A stretch of 10,910 bases of DNA. Source: Hemicentrotus pulcherrimus (lineage: Eukaryota; Echinodermata; Echinoidea; Camarodonta; Strongylocentrotidae). The stretch lies in NCBI GenBank assembly GCA_003118195.1, contig BEXV01000987.1, positions 129,798 through 140,707 of the forward strand, in the 5' to 3' direction. This document shows, piece by piece, positions 1 to 8,057 of the stretch. Within the stretch, counting starts at the first letter, position 1, and the number at the start of each line of letters is the position of its first letter. Below the pieces are notes generated by a model. It did no database searches and was not told where the DNA came from. It saw nothing but the letters and a program-made list of their open reading frames with translations. The translations under genes and the position numbers were made by a program.

Positions 1-112
1 CATTGTGAAAGAAAAGGTGTGGAAAGGATCAGAAACAGTTGATCATGTAGCATGTAAGTATTGGTGTGCACTGCAAGGGTCTGGAGTCATCAAAATCATA
101 ATAAATTTGACC

Positions 113-180
113 GAGTCTTGGTAAAGTAACAAGCACTGTACACAAAAAGCTATATATGGGACAACACACATGGTGTCAGG
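113..180 (+). repeat. Dispersed repeat fragment, copy 1
   Basis: Aligns without gaps to 3863-3930, exactly 3750 bases away. By eye 41 of the first 48 bases match, with weaker matching to 180. It ends just where the 184-362 repeat begins, so the two may be parts of one larger element. Family unrecognised. Confidence 0.55.
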
Positions 181-183
181 GTT

Positions 184-362
184 GGTACTACCTTGATTTC
201 CTTGTCTTTCTATGCTCATTTCTCAGCCAGTATACATTTTCTTCCAAAATTGTTTGGTACACGTTATTTATTTGTAATCTTAAACATTCAGTGTAAGTTT
301 CGTTTGATTCTGTGAAAATTAATTTTCTTTTTTTTTTACCAGTACTGGAGTTTATCTTTAAA
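184..362 (+). repeat. Direct repeat unit, copy 1 (~179 bp)
   Basis: Nearly identical to 561-735 at an offset of 377 bases. Differences are a few substitutions and a longer T run in this copy. Both copies start at GGTACTACCTTGATTTCC and end at TACTGGAGTTT followed by CTTTAA. No target-site duplication is evident. It may be a segmental tandem duplication with about 200 bp of unrelated DNA between, or two insertions of one repeat. Confidence 0.85.
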
Positions 363-560
363 TTGAATGGTTTATTGAGCAAACTGAAAATGGCAGCATG
401 AGGGCTGAATTACATTTATTTTTTACAATACAAACACATGTAATGAATAGTAATGTTAAAACAATTATTACATAACACTTACGAGAATACATTCAAAGAT
501 AACATCAATAAGATACAAAATTATGACAAAACCCCCCGCAATCTGGACCCCAAGTCCCTG
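363..560. other. Spacer between direct repeat copies
   Basis: AT-rich sequence without a supported gene. A 76-codon plus-strand frame (453-683) runs from here into the second repeat copy and has no recognisable content. Confidence 0.5.
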
Positions 561-735
561 GGTACTACCTTGATTTCCTTGTCTTTCTATGCTCATTACT
601 CAGCCAGTATACATTTTCTTCCAAAATTGTTTGGCACATGTTATTTATTTGTAATCTTGAACATTCAGTGTAAGTTTCGTTAGATTCTGTGAAAATTAAT
701 TTTCTTTTTTTACCAGTACTGGAGTTTCTCTTTAA
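561..735 (+). repeat. Direct repeat unit, copy 2 (~175 bp)
   Basis: Second copy of the 184-362 unit, same orientation, above 90% identity by eye. The sequence before it (to 560) does not resemble 113-183, and that after it does not resemble 363 onward, so the repeat borders are sharp. Confidence 0.85.
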
Positions 736-907
736 CTTTTAATACCGAGCGTTTAATATCGCGCATTCTACATGTGAACAAGGGCCGACATCTTTTTTTT
801 TCCCAAGGTGTACTTCCGATTATTTTTAACCGAATTATCTGTCGCCCATCTTCTTTTTTTCCTTCTATCTGTGACAGGTGTTGAGACACGATGGCCACGT
901 TCATCGG

Positions 908-919
908 AGTGTATATAAA
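908..919 (+). promoter_or_regulatory. TATA-like motif
   Basis: GTGTATATAAAGG fits the TATAWAAG core-promoter consensus well. It lies about 90 bp upstream of the X-box at 1009-1021, whereas an X-box is normally upstream of a TATA box, so the two may not belong to one plus-strand promoter. Confidence 0.25.
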
Positions 920-1008
920 GGATTTCTTTGCCAGATTGCAGGAAGAAGGGGTGTCTTGGGGTACGGTGATACCCTTCAGGGAATTTCCGCATCTTCATGA
1001 GCCCACGC

Positions 1009-1021
1009 GTTGCCTAGCAAC
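1009..1021. promoter_or_regulatory. RFX X-box-type motif GTTGCCTAGCAAC
   Basis: Two inverted half-sites, GTTGCC and AGCAAC, are separated by one base, giving a near-perfect palindrome that extends by one C/G on each side. This matches the RGYAAC-type X-box bound by RFX winged-helix factors; the CCTAGCAAC form is a known variant (RFX5/RFX6-like motifs). It sits in the only CpG-bearing, GC-richer patch of the left half. RFX sites often mark ciliary gene promoters. No clear gene start is visible beside it, so the target is unknown. Confidence 0.5.
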
Positions 1022-1207
1022 GGCGGCTATCTGGGGGATTCGGTAGAAGAAATAAAAATCCCGTATATAGTCTCGAGGAGCAGACCGCACCTTTGGGAAA
1101 AGCACTTTCCATCTCTTGTAAGATATGTTCATAATTTTTTAGATGAGTATATGAAGAATGAATATAAAGTTCATGGTGACAAACTCATAAGCGAATTACA
1201 CTCGTGA

Positions 1208-1760
1208 TTTTGTTTTTACCGGAGGTTTGAGGAAAAACAATTTCAGCACTAAAATGGACAGGGATGCGAACAATGGATTCACTGAAAGGCGAAAATAGGC
1301 AACAATCATCATCGTGATAATGTAATCTTACAGATTTGTTGTATTCCTCCCAAAATATATAAATTGGTACGAGGAACTTGGACGTAAAACGTCTATTTTC
1401 TACTACTATTTTCGTCAACAGGCGGACCTATACTACGTAAACAAAAAATATATTTCGTATATATTCAGTAGAAATAATATGCAGATATCCTTTTTCTCAA
1501 TATATTTTGTTCATCTTCTTATAGGGTTATCTCGTCAGTCGTTCAACCCTGCAAAGAAATTAGAACGAACGTCGGATGAAAAATACAAAAGCCAGACCAC
1601 GGTAAATCATAAAAACTTGGGATTCAGGACAAATAAGGTGGGCTGTCAATCATAAACTATTCCTTACAATAATGTGATTTATATGAAGAGACTTTCAACG
1701 TCGCGATGGCTATTGCTGCATTTGAAAGGAACAATATCCAACGCTATAATGTCAATGTAA
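1208..1760. other. Non-coding stretch, nothing recognised
   Basis: AT-rich. The only open frame (minus strand, 1185-1418, 77 codons) shows no motif, and I see no RNA gene or repeat copy. Confidence 0.5.
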
Positions 1761-1776
1761 CCCCTCCCCCCCCCCA

Positions 1777-1812
<36 letters not shown>
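1761..1812. repeat. C-rich tract plus (TC)17 microsatellite
   Basis: CCCC-T-C10 at 1761-1775, then ACA and an uninterrupted (TC)17 at 1779-1812. A minus-strand open frame runs through it as a Arg-Glu repeat, which is a by-product of the (GA)n. Confidence 0.95.
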
Positions 1813-1816
<4 letters not shown>

Positions 1817-3018
1817 GTATGTTTTCGTCCTTCTTGCTAAGTTGTTTTCAACAATGTTATAACATGTTTGTCGTTTATTTTTTAATCTATTGAACAATTA
1901 TTATCATCAATATTTGTTTCTAGATAAAGCTGTATAAAGACATGATGTAGCGTAGCTTATTTGGCAAAGAATATCAAACAGTGGTATTATCGTAATAATA
2001 ATGGCATTTTCGAGTCAATAATATTCATATAGTCAAAAATGAATTCGTCATTTCCTCAAAACAATAAAGGCAAATATTACAGTGTATATTAAGAGAAATA
2101 GGCTATACCGGTCAAAATCCACATTTGCATACAGTTAGTAAAAAAACAAACACATTGAACATTGAACACCCAATAAGCAAACACAGAACAAACACAAACA
2201 TATTATAAAGTACATGTGTGGTTTAGAAATTCACTTCGGTGAAGGAAAGAAAAATGTTTTCGGATCAAAAGTGGATTTGAAAGTAAAGCAGCTTACCGAC
2301 GACGGGCAGAGGAGATAAAAGCTCTCATACCACTTAAATCGTATTGACGTTAATGTTACAGCTTTATAGGGCAATGGGAGCAATGTTAAATGGGTTTTTG
2401 ATGATGTGGGCGCTTCAGATGTAGTTAGGATGAACTATTTTGGGAACATCCCAAGACATTCGATATAAACAATTATGGATTAACAATGCAGGAGTAGATT
2501 GGAAACAGTTTGGCAATATTCTTGCATTGTTTGTTTTTATGAATGCTTCTAAAATAACCACCCCTTTTTTCTCTAATCCATGGTTATCTCTTGTATTCTT
2601 CTTCTTTTTGTTCAGGTTTTATTTTAAGTCACAAATTGGCAAAGCTAGTATGATGTCATGTGTCCCACTAGGTGATATACGAAATGACTTAAAATATAAT
2701 TTCTCTATAAAATCTTGTCGCTGAGCCGCAAATATCTCTTTTTTGTGTGTTCTACAAGATTCATAACTTTTAAAACATGTTATACTGAGCACATCCCCTG
2801 TGGGGAAACATGAAGGAAATAAAGGGATTTTCGTGACATTTCAGCGTACTACAAATGGGACTGCTATTACGTCAGTTATTTGCGATCTCAGCGTGCTTTC
2901 TGACTCTTTTTGCTGTTTCTTGGAAAATGTCATCAACATGTTAATAGCTATGGTCCAGCTTCAAAAATGTTAACTTGTACAATGGTTAGATCATGTAGAC
3001 TACGACCTATCTGCAAAT
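1813..3018. other. Non-coding stretch, nothing recognised
   Basis: AT-rich DNA without repeat copies that I could match. A 94-codon plus-strand frame at 2440-2724 has a Phe-rich middle from a T-rich stretch and starts at TTG rather than ATG; I regard it as chance. Confidence 0.5.
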
Positions 3019-3430
3019 TTGAAAGTTTTGCAAACAGCCTTTTCCGTCTTTTTTTTTTCTCTCCTCTCTCTCTCTTCTTTCTTTTTTTCTTTGATGTTGC
3101 ACGATTATTTTCAGCGAAAATCAGTCCAATATCCCACATCCCATTTCAAAAAGAAAAAAAAACTAGCGACGGTTCGGGTCGTTATAGACATTAAATATCA
3201 CTCAGCCGAGTGGGATTACCGTACGTGACAACCGTATGGGGGAAAATAAACCTGAAAGAGCCAAGACGTCACAGGCAGGACGATTTTCACGCCAAATTCA
3301 CAAGAAAACATACACGCGCCTCGGAGCTGTCAAACGACGACAAAATGACGATACCGAACAGGAAATTAAAATTCTGCCCAACAACGATAGAATAAACACG
3401 TTGATTGACGAATGTTCTGTAAACATTTAG
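3019..3430 (+). other. Pyrimidine tract with a possible 3' splice site and short open frames
   Basis: A T/C-rich tract (3048-3091) is followed by ATTATTTTCAG at 3104-3114, a fair acceptor. After it, three overlapping short frames are open. The longest ATG frame, 3236-3430 (64 codons, hydrophilic, ending DECSVNI), lies in DNA richer in GC than its flanks. None resembles a known domain. Possibly a small or terminal exon; more probably chance. Confidence 0.15.
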
Positions 3431-3527
3431 ATTTTTTTTGTTTTTTGTTTTTTTTTGTTAATTACTTTCCTTCTTCATAATTACTAGTTAACCTTGACAA
3501 GAGAAGGGGAGGTTTCTCCACAGACTG

Positions 3528-3622
3528 TAGAGAGAACTAGAGACAGGCAGACAGAATAAGAAAGAGAAATAGGAGAGAGAAGAGAGAAAGAGGGAGAGAG
3601 AGAAAATGAAGACAAAGAGGGA
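3528..3622. repeat. Imperfect GA-rich low-complexity tract
   Basis: About 95 bases of interrupted GAGA/AGAC purine repeats, a degenerate microsatellite. Confidence 0.8.
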
Positions 3623-4199
3623 AAATTCAAAAACCTCATCTGCTGTTCATCACGTTGATTGAATTAACCGGATCAAAGAGATCAGCGCAGAGGCCTTAAG
3701 AATATAATTGGAAAAATAATGCAATAACAAAATTCACTTCTTATCAATTTAAAAATTAAAAGTGTATCGCAGGATATTCCAGACCAAGTCATTTACCATG
3801 GAGCACAGCAGTCTTTAATCAGAAGGAATGGCGGAAAGATTTATTTTTCAGGAAGATTGGCCCAGTCTTGGTAAAGTTACAAACACTGTACACAGAAAGA
3901 TGTTTATGGGACTACGCGATATCTTTCAGGTCCGGATAGATGTAATAACTTACGAAATATATCAATTAGTAGGCGGTTTCCCGGCAAAATTTGTATCGTC
4001 ACGTGCCAGTCAAAACACCTTATTTCACTTGATTGGTACTAAGAGCTTCCATTTCATTTTTTGAGAGGGGACGTTTCCATAACTGGTATATACCTTTAAC
4101 CCTTGTAAGAGGTTCGAAGCTGCTAATTCAATCGTACACTTCTTGGCACGTCCAAACCTTCCACGTATTCTCCATATGCATTTGAACTCAAACACCTTT
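3623..4199. other. Non-coding stretch containing one repeat fragment
   Basis: Apart from the 3863-3930 repeat, nothing is recognised. TTTATT at 3839-3844 would read as a polyadenylation-type AATAAA on the minus strand, but no 3' end of a gene is established nearby. Confidence 0.4.
3863..3930 (+). repeat. Dispersed repeat fragment, copy 2
   Basis: Ungapped partner of 113-180 in the same orientation (shared start AGTCTTGGTAAAGT, then ACTGTACACA and TATGGGAC). It lies inside a 78-codon plus-strand open frame (3828-4064), but the copy at 113-180 is not open in the same way, so I do not treat it as coding. The 184-362 unit does not follow this copy. Confidence 0.55.
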
Positions 4200-4346
4200 T
4201 CACATCATACTTTCTGAAATAAATTGTAACCATTTTTTCAGTCGACCTTTGATTTTCTTCTCCTCTTCACGGATCTTTGACAGCACGTACTCGATTTCAT
4301 GAACTATGAATTTACTCTCCGTACAGGCTGTTATGCTACTCGTGGT
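4200..4346 (-). other. 48-codon charged open frame, possible exon
   Basis: Open between stops on the minus strand without an initiating ATG. The core (FIVHEIEYVLSKIREEEKK, then IKGRLKKW) is rich in Lys/Glu with hydrophobics at helical spacing, like an amphipathic helix or short coiled coil. AACAG at about 4327-4331 on the minus strand could serve as a 3' splice site, but it would give a phase-1 exon, which does not fit the phase-0 donor at 5831, and its pyrimidine tract is poor. It could be an exon of another transcript, or chance. Confidence 0.15.
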
Positions 4347-4908
4347 TCATGGGCGTCGAAATATTTCCTGAGATAGGTCAAGGAACATTCATGAGTCAAT
4401 AAAAAGAAAAAAGGTACATTGCCCAAACTATACTAATCACTTTCTATGTCGATAGCTCGCGTTTTTATTTTGTTAATGTTAAAAAAAGTTGAAGAAGTGT
4501 TGAAAGTGGGTCGGGTGCTCGATGTTGTCTGGAAACATCACACGGATACACGACAATAACAGGTAAAGAAACGTCGGCCGATTTCCGCACTGACATTAAA
4601 AAGTGATACTCGACTCAAAATGGCTTGGCTACTGTACGGATTGCAAAAATAATTTGTTTAAACAAAAAGATAAAACATAGAGTGACAATTTTATACTAAA
4701 ACCTGACATTTAAAGACTAGTGTGGTCATGACTGTTTTCTATAAGGGGCATCTCTCACAATGACCCATAGGCATTCGATTGCAACTTTCCAACATATCTT
4801 ATGCATAAAGAACTTTGCATAAATGATCTCATTTGAAAATGTTGGGCGACGATTCCTTTTTGAGGGAATCATCCGTATCCTCATCAACTGAAGATGTCGT
4901 TTTTCTTG
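4347..4908. other. Presumed intron sequence, nothing recognised
   Basis: AT-rich, without open frames of note or matched repeats. It would be intron 1 of the FAD gene if the next exon lies further left. Confidence 0.35.
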
Positions 4909-4926
4909 TTTTTTTTTTTTTTTTTT
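4909..4926. repeat. Poly-T run (T18)
   Basis: Uninterrupted 18-base T run. On the minus strand it is poly-A and could be a retroposon tail, but no element body was recognised next to it. Confidence 0.9.
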
Positions 4927-4973
4927 ACCTTAAACCGTGTCTGAGACTTCGATATTAGCTTTCAGTACTTTGC

Positions 4974-4999
4974 GTGTGTGTGTGTGTGTGTGTGTGTGT
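4974..4999. repeat. (GT)13 microsatellite
   Basis: Uninterrupted dinucleotide repeat of 26 bases. Confidence 0.95.
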
Positions 5000-5531
5000 A
5001 ATTGGGTTTTTATAGACGTGTATCAAATCATGAATGATTATTTACGTCTGGGACCGACCTTTAACGTCACCATCCGAAAGACGTACATGTATACATGCCA
5101 AGACATTTAAGCAAATAGAAAACAACAACATGACTTCCTATAGGGTGCAGACCTGGGGTGCAGACAGCTCAAACACAACTGCAGACGTCATCATGTGGTA
5201 TATTACATTACTCATTAAAAAAGCATAGTGAATTATAATTACTTCGGGTCGTGTATGAATGTATGTGTCAAGTTCACGCACTGGACGGGTGGAACAACTA
5301 TCATAGAGCAAGAAGTTACGGTAATAACGTCCTGCAGCGCATGTAACTTGATCGCAAAGACTTTCGATGAATGAACCTGAGGGCAAAGCCAATAGCCTGC
5401 AGTGCATCACCTATTGGAATGGTATACGTAAACGGCATGATTTTCCATAAGGAGTTGTTTTCATTAAAATCTTTGCGATCATCGTGTTACAGTCTTAAGA
5501 ATTTGATTTCTGACGTGTCTGGAATACATTA
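5000..5531. other. Presumed intron sequence with short open frames
   Basis: Contains a small tandem duplication of GGGTGCAGAC (about 5144-5165) and two copies of CCTGCAGYGCAT near 5331 and 5394. The 90-codon minus-strand frame 5138-5410 shows no domain. Confidence 0.35.
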
Positions 5532-5876
5532 ATGTCCGTTGAACACGGGACGTATAGGACGGGTTCAGTGACTCTGACGCACCAAATGAAAGTCACATCG
5601 TACAATCAGTTATTGCAAAGTGCACAGCAGAGCAAACATTGCGTTGCATTACTGGCGTATGCTCGAAATGCCTTCACCGACTCGATTAGCGCAGGTAATA
5701 GCGTAGTGGGCAATGACGCATCGTGTGCACTCGGAATGAGACTATCTATAGCACTTGATAAAGCATATGAAAACAGCATTGGACTTAAGCAAATCTTCTT
5801 AAGAGTTTACGAACGTGCACATGTGCTTACCTTTGTCCCCAGTTTGATATCCAGAGGAGGTTCGGTTATCTGTTGA
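5532..5876 (+). other. 114-codon plus-strand open frame antisense to the FAD exon end
   Basis: The longest plus-strand frame in the window, ATG to TGA, in DNA somewhat richer in GC than the flanks. Its last 46 bases overlap the FAD exon and its donor on the opposite strand. No motif, signal peptide or membrane segment is seen, and composition is bland. Most likely a chance frame in the first intron; an antisense transcript cannot be excluded. Confidence 0.12.
5825..5833 (-). other. 5' splice site (donor) of the FAD-protein exon
   Basis: On the minus strand the bases read AAG|GTAAGC, with the GT at 5830-5829. This matches the eukaryotic U1 consensus at nearly every position. It falls where the FAD-like similarity stops; beyond it the frame gives only seven more unremarkable residues before a stop. 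I infer a phase-0 intron leading to exons to the left. Confidence 0.8.
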
Positions 5877-6322
5877 AGCAGACTAAGGATGTACTCTTGA
5901 AATATACCAATCCTTGTATAGAATCTTCCCTGATGCCAGCATCCTTCCATGTTATCAAAATCCACCCCGAGTTTCTTCAAGAATCCCACGGCCCTCGGCT
6001 CGATGCCGATCTGGTGCGGCCTATCCATGAGCTGCGATCTCGTCTTCTCCTCAAAGATGGTGATCTTCTTAGCACGCTTACTGCGGACAGCCACAAGGGC
6101 TGCTGTGAGGCCGACCGGGCCGCAACCGACCACGACCACGTTGAGTTTGCCTCGCCATCGTCGTAGACAATCGTAGGAGCTCTTGCAGGCTATGAAGCAG
6201 CCAACGACTAGGAGCGTGGCGAGGATCGTATCACATGCATCGCCCAGGCCGCCGGCACCACGACTCGGTGGTTGAATGACGGGCGATATCTCCACCGTCA
6301 TGTTCGCATTCAGTTGGTGCAT
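5831..6322 (-). CDS. First coding exon of a membrane-anchored FAD-dependent (MICAL/aromatic-hydroxylase-like) monooxygenase; partial
   Basis: Seen: 164 codons from the ATG at 6322 down to 5831, ending exactly on a codon boundary at a consensus donor (AAAG|GTAAGC), so the intron is phase 0. Visibly more GC-rich than its flanks. Residues ~29-46 are a hydrophobic stretch (ILATLLVVGCFIA core) followed by basic RRWRGK, as in a signal anchor. Residues 62-91 form a Rossmann beta-alpha-beta: VVVVGCGPVGL gives GxGxxG at 66-71, and E91 ends strand 2 where the FAD ribose is normally bound. R101 and the segment FLKKLGVDF, then RIGIFQEYILSLLQQ (~137-151), follow the order of group A flavin monooxygenases and of the MICAL FAD domain. 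Inferred: an NAD(P)H- and O2-dependent flavoenzyme held at a membrane. The later FAD motifs (DG, GDA) lie on exons I could not find. The frame is open upstream to a stop at 6395-6397 without another Met; M8 is an alternative start with A at -3. Substrate unknown. Confidence 0.85.
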
Positions 6323-6806
6323 TACAAAGTCGATATATCCAACTGTATTTGTGTTCCTGAATATTATGTTATCTAATGCGGTTAGAGATAGCTTTTAAGC
6401 TGATGTCTCGTGAGAGATTAAATAAATAAATAATCCTGTACCCACTGATATACAAGGTTCCTCGATCTTAAATTCAGCTGGGCATTATATCCATCCAATT
6501 AATACTTCAGCGGAAGAAAATAGGCAACATATTATTACGAAACGAACTCTTCCCACGCACGTTTGATCTCTCTGTTGTGATGAGAAATAATATTCGCACT
6601 GCAAGCAGACGACAATAACATCCAAACCAAAACGCGTTAACGATTACAGGAGGCGAGATCGATTTAATGAGCTCATTAATTTCTAATTGATGTCATCTCC
6701 CGTCCTTTTAGTTTTAGGAGACCTGTTGACTTGATAGCGCTCACTCACGGGCGAAGCTCGACGCTTAGAATAATTGTCTCCCACTTAAGCCATCAAAATA
6801 TAAATC
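6323..6806 (-). promoter_or_regulatory. Upstream / 5'-UTR region of the FAD-protein gene
   Basis: This AT-rich stretch lies directly 5' of the exon on the minus strand. It holds a short (TAAA)n-like run at 6420-6434, a TATAAT-like motif near 6484-6493 on the minus strand, and a 16-bp TAAT palindrome at 6664-6679. No coding frame is evident. Its role as promoter is inferred only from position; an upstream non-coding exon is equally possible. Confidence 0.3.
6664..6679. promoter_or_regulatory. Perfect 16-bp palindrome with paired TAAT cores (possible homeodomain dimer site)
   Basis: TTAATGAGCTCATTAA equals its own reverse complement. It presents two TAAT/ATTA homeodomain cores in opposite orientation, and a further TAATTG lies about 5 bases to the right. 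It is about 340 bp upstream of the ATG of the FAD-protein exon. Palindromic TAAT pairs are known binding sites for paired-class homeodomain dimers, but this spacing (six bases between cores) is not the classic P2/P3 spacing, so function is speculative. Confidence 0.3.
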
Positions 6807-7070
6807 CTATATTCCAATAGAAAGGTGTACGTCTTGCAAGGCATGTTTACAGAGTCCCCACATGTCTTGCGAACGAATGAACTTCGACGCAGACAACACT
6901 TCGACACTGGCTAAAAAATGCGTTTGCCCGCCTTGGCTGTTTCCCGCTCGTTCGCGCGCTGCGAGTAAATTGATCCCTTCATTCTCAAGCAAGAAACCAA
7001 GAGCCTCCTTCCTTGATGAAGAGTGCAATGTACAGACTATGTTGCGAGCAAGGTTGTCTGAAGCGTTCAT
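6807..7070 (-). CDS. 87-codon open frame upstream of the FAD gene; status uncertain
   Basis: Begins with ATG at 7070 (MNASDNLARN...) and ends with TAG. Its middle part is clearly more GC-rich than the flanking DNA and its composition looks protein-like (mixed charged and hydrophobic residues, one Trp, three Cys). I recognise no domain, no signal peptide and no membrane segment. It lies on the same strand as the FAD exon, about 480 bp further upstream, so it could be a separate small gene, an upstream ORF in a long leader, or chance. The opposite strand is also open over much of the same stretch, which weakens the coding case. Confidence 0.2.
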   Translation of the reverse strand: MNASDNLARNIVCTLHSSSRKEALGFLLENEGINLLAARERAGNSQGGQTHFLASVEVLSASKFIRSQDMWGLCKHALQDVHLSIGI

Positions 7071-7432
7071 CGTGGTTAGTTACCGTCGGCGTCGTGTAAT
7101 ATCACACTCACATGAAAAAAAAAGAACTATTGTTCTTGACTTTTGATGTTGATGTTTATGATTGTGACTGTCGGACAAGCTTAACAATAGGCTTTTAAAC
7201 AGCCTAGAAAATAACGGTTTTTGATTGATGTCTAGGGTGTCAAACGGAAATGCATTTAACGCATTTGCACTTTTGTGTGTGTATGCAGTTCATTTTAACA
7301 TAAGGTCCACGATGAATTCTGTTCATATACTATTTAACGTAATTTCTCTTTTTTTCCATTTCCCCTTAAAAACCTTTTTTCTTTCTATTCTTGGAAGATT
7401 AATACAATGTATACATTTTTCAAATATATCTG
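7071..7432. other. Non-coding stretch, nothing recognised
   Basis: AT-rich with several short T and A runs. A 120-codon plus-strand frame starting at 7225 runs into the pyrimidine tract and becomes a Leu-Ser repeat, so it is an artefact of (TC)n. Confidence 0.5.
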
Positions 7433-7454
7433 TATGTCCCTTTCTTTATCTCTT

Positions 7455-7489
<35 letters not shown>

Positions 7490-7575
7490 TCCTCCATCCC
7501 TCCCCTCCCTCTCCCTCTCTATCTATCCATCTATCTACTTCTCTCTTTCTTACTACTCATCTTCTATTTCTTGTA
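7433..7575. repeat. Pyrimidine tract with (TC)15 microsatellite
   Basis: (TC)15 at 7457-7486 is followed by about 80 bases of mixed CCT/CTAT pyrimidines with (ATCT)n-like pieces, ending at TTCTTGTAG. This end resembles a 3' splice site, but no exon follows. Confidence 0.9.
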
Positions 7576-7696
7576 GTTTGCCTGTAATTATATCAGGTTT
7601 AACGTCTGACCAGAAATTATGCTGGTAACATATTCCATGTCTGACCATCAGATCATAGCGCTTAAACTATTTGTTGGCTCCTATGTCGTCCGACCT

Positions 7697-7917
7697 TTCG
7701 TCCCTCTAGATACTAAACACTTTATTTTAGCCTCCTCATTCGAAAGTATAGAGTGATCTATTCACTTTACCCACTAGGACTACAGATAAAAGATAATGTT
7801 ACCAGTACTTTGAATAACAAGGTGTATGTTGTACCGTTAGTCGTAAACTGAGAGCAGGTACCCGTCTAATGCTCTTAAAAGAGAAACGGGTCAGTTTACA
7901 TCACTGCAACTTTCTGT
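7697..7917 (+). repeat. Inverted repeat arm 1 of an interspersed repeat family
   Basis: Matches the reverse complement of 10481-10704 over its full length, roughly 85% by eye, with exact blocks at 7791-7819 (29 bases) and 7843-7867 (25 bases). The outer border is sharp at TTCGTCC. The inner side continues after about 8 bases into an AG-rich tract, as it does in arm 2. The arms could be two independent copies of one element or the ends of one larger element; no target-site duplication was seen. Confidence 0.85.
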
Positions 7918-7925
7918 CCGAACAA

Positions 7926-8057
7926 CAGAGAGAGAGAGAGAAAGAGAGAGACAAAGAGAGAGATAGGGAGAGAGAAACAGAAAGGTCGTGAGAGACAGAG
8001 AGACAGGGAGACGGTGAGAGAGATAGAGGGAGAGGGAGAGCGACAGAGAGAGGGGGG
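7926..8057. repeat. Interrupted (AG)n purine tract next to repeat arm 1
   Basis: About 130 bases of AGAG with GACA, GATA and GGGA interruptions. It occupies the same place relative to arm 1 that the pure (AG)20 occupies relative to arm 2, and so appears to be an older, decayed version of the same element-borne microsatellite. Confidence 0.85.

Larger units (their letters stand above)
875..1207 (+). other. Possible exon(s) or decayed coding fragment
   Basis: A pyrimidine-rich stretch ends in CTGTGACAG at 869-877, a plausible 3' splice site. From there, reading frame 878 is open to a single TGA at 998-1000 and then open again to the TGA at 1205-1207. The second part encodes a protein-like tail (IPYIVSRSRPHLWEKHFPSL core, then a charged C-terminus ending ISELHS) but has no ATG until 1148. 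A second frame, from ATG 891 to the TAG at 1044-1046, encodes 51 residues beginning MATFIGVYIKDFF. Joining the two would need a frameshift near 1040. I recognise no family. It may be a pseudogene, misjoined exons or chance. Confidence 0.2.

Noticed and set aside
1679..1897. 72-codon minus-strand frame with RERERE run
   Set aside because: Artefact of the (TC)17 microsatellite read on the other strand.
2440..2724. 94-codon plus-strand frame
   Set aside because: Starts at TTG, Phe-rich from a T-rich stretch, no motif, typical AT-rich chance frame.
2910..3194. 94-codon plus-strand frame and its minus-strand counterpart
   Set aside because: Low-complexity Phe/Leu/Ser or Lys/Arg runs from the pyrimidine tract at 3048-3091.
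3528..3622. CRISPR-like or tandem array
   Set aside because: It is degenerate purine simple sequence without regular spacers.
5300..5450. Minus-strand frame reading IPIGDALQAIGFA near 5395-5415, considered as the GDA motif exon of the FAD protein
   Set aside because: The bases around GDA do not follow flavin monooxygenase consensus, no acceptor with a good pyrimidine tract precedes it, and the frame stops soon after. Probably coincidence.
5873..6176. Two plus-strand frames inside the FAD exon
   Set aside because: They are antisense shadows of the minus-strand exon, whose motifs and splice donor explain the open frames.
7225..7628. Plus-strand open frames of 120 and 73 codons
   Set aside because: Most of their length is a Ser-Leu alternation produced by the (TC)n tract, with no domain before or after it.
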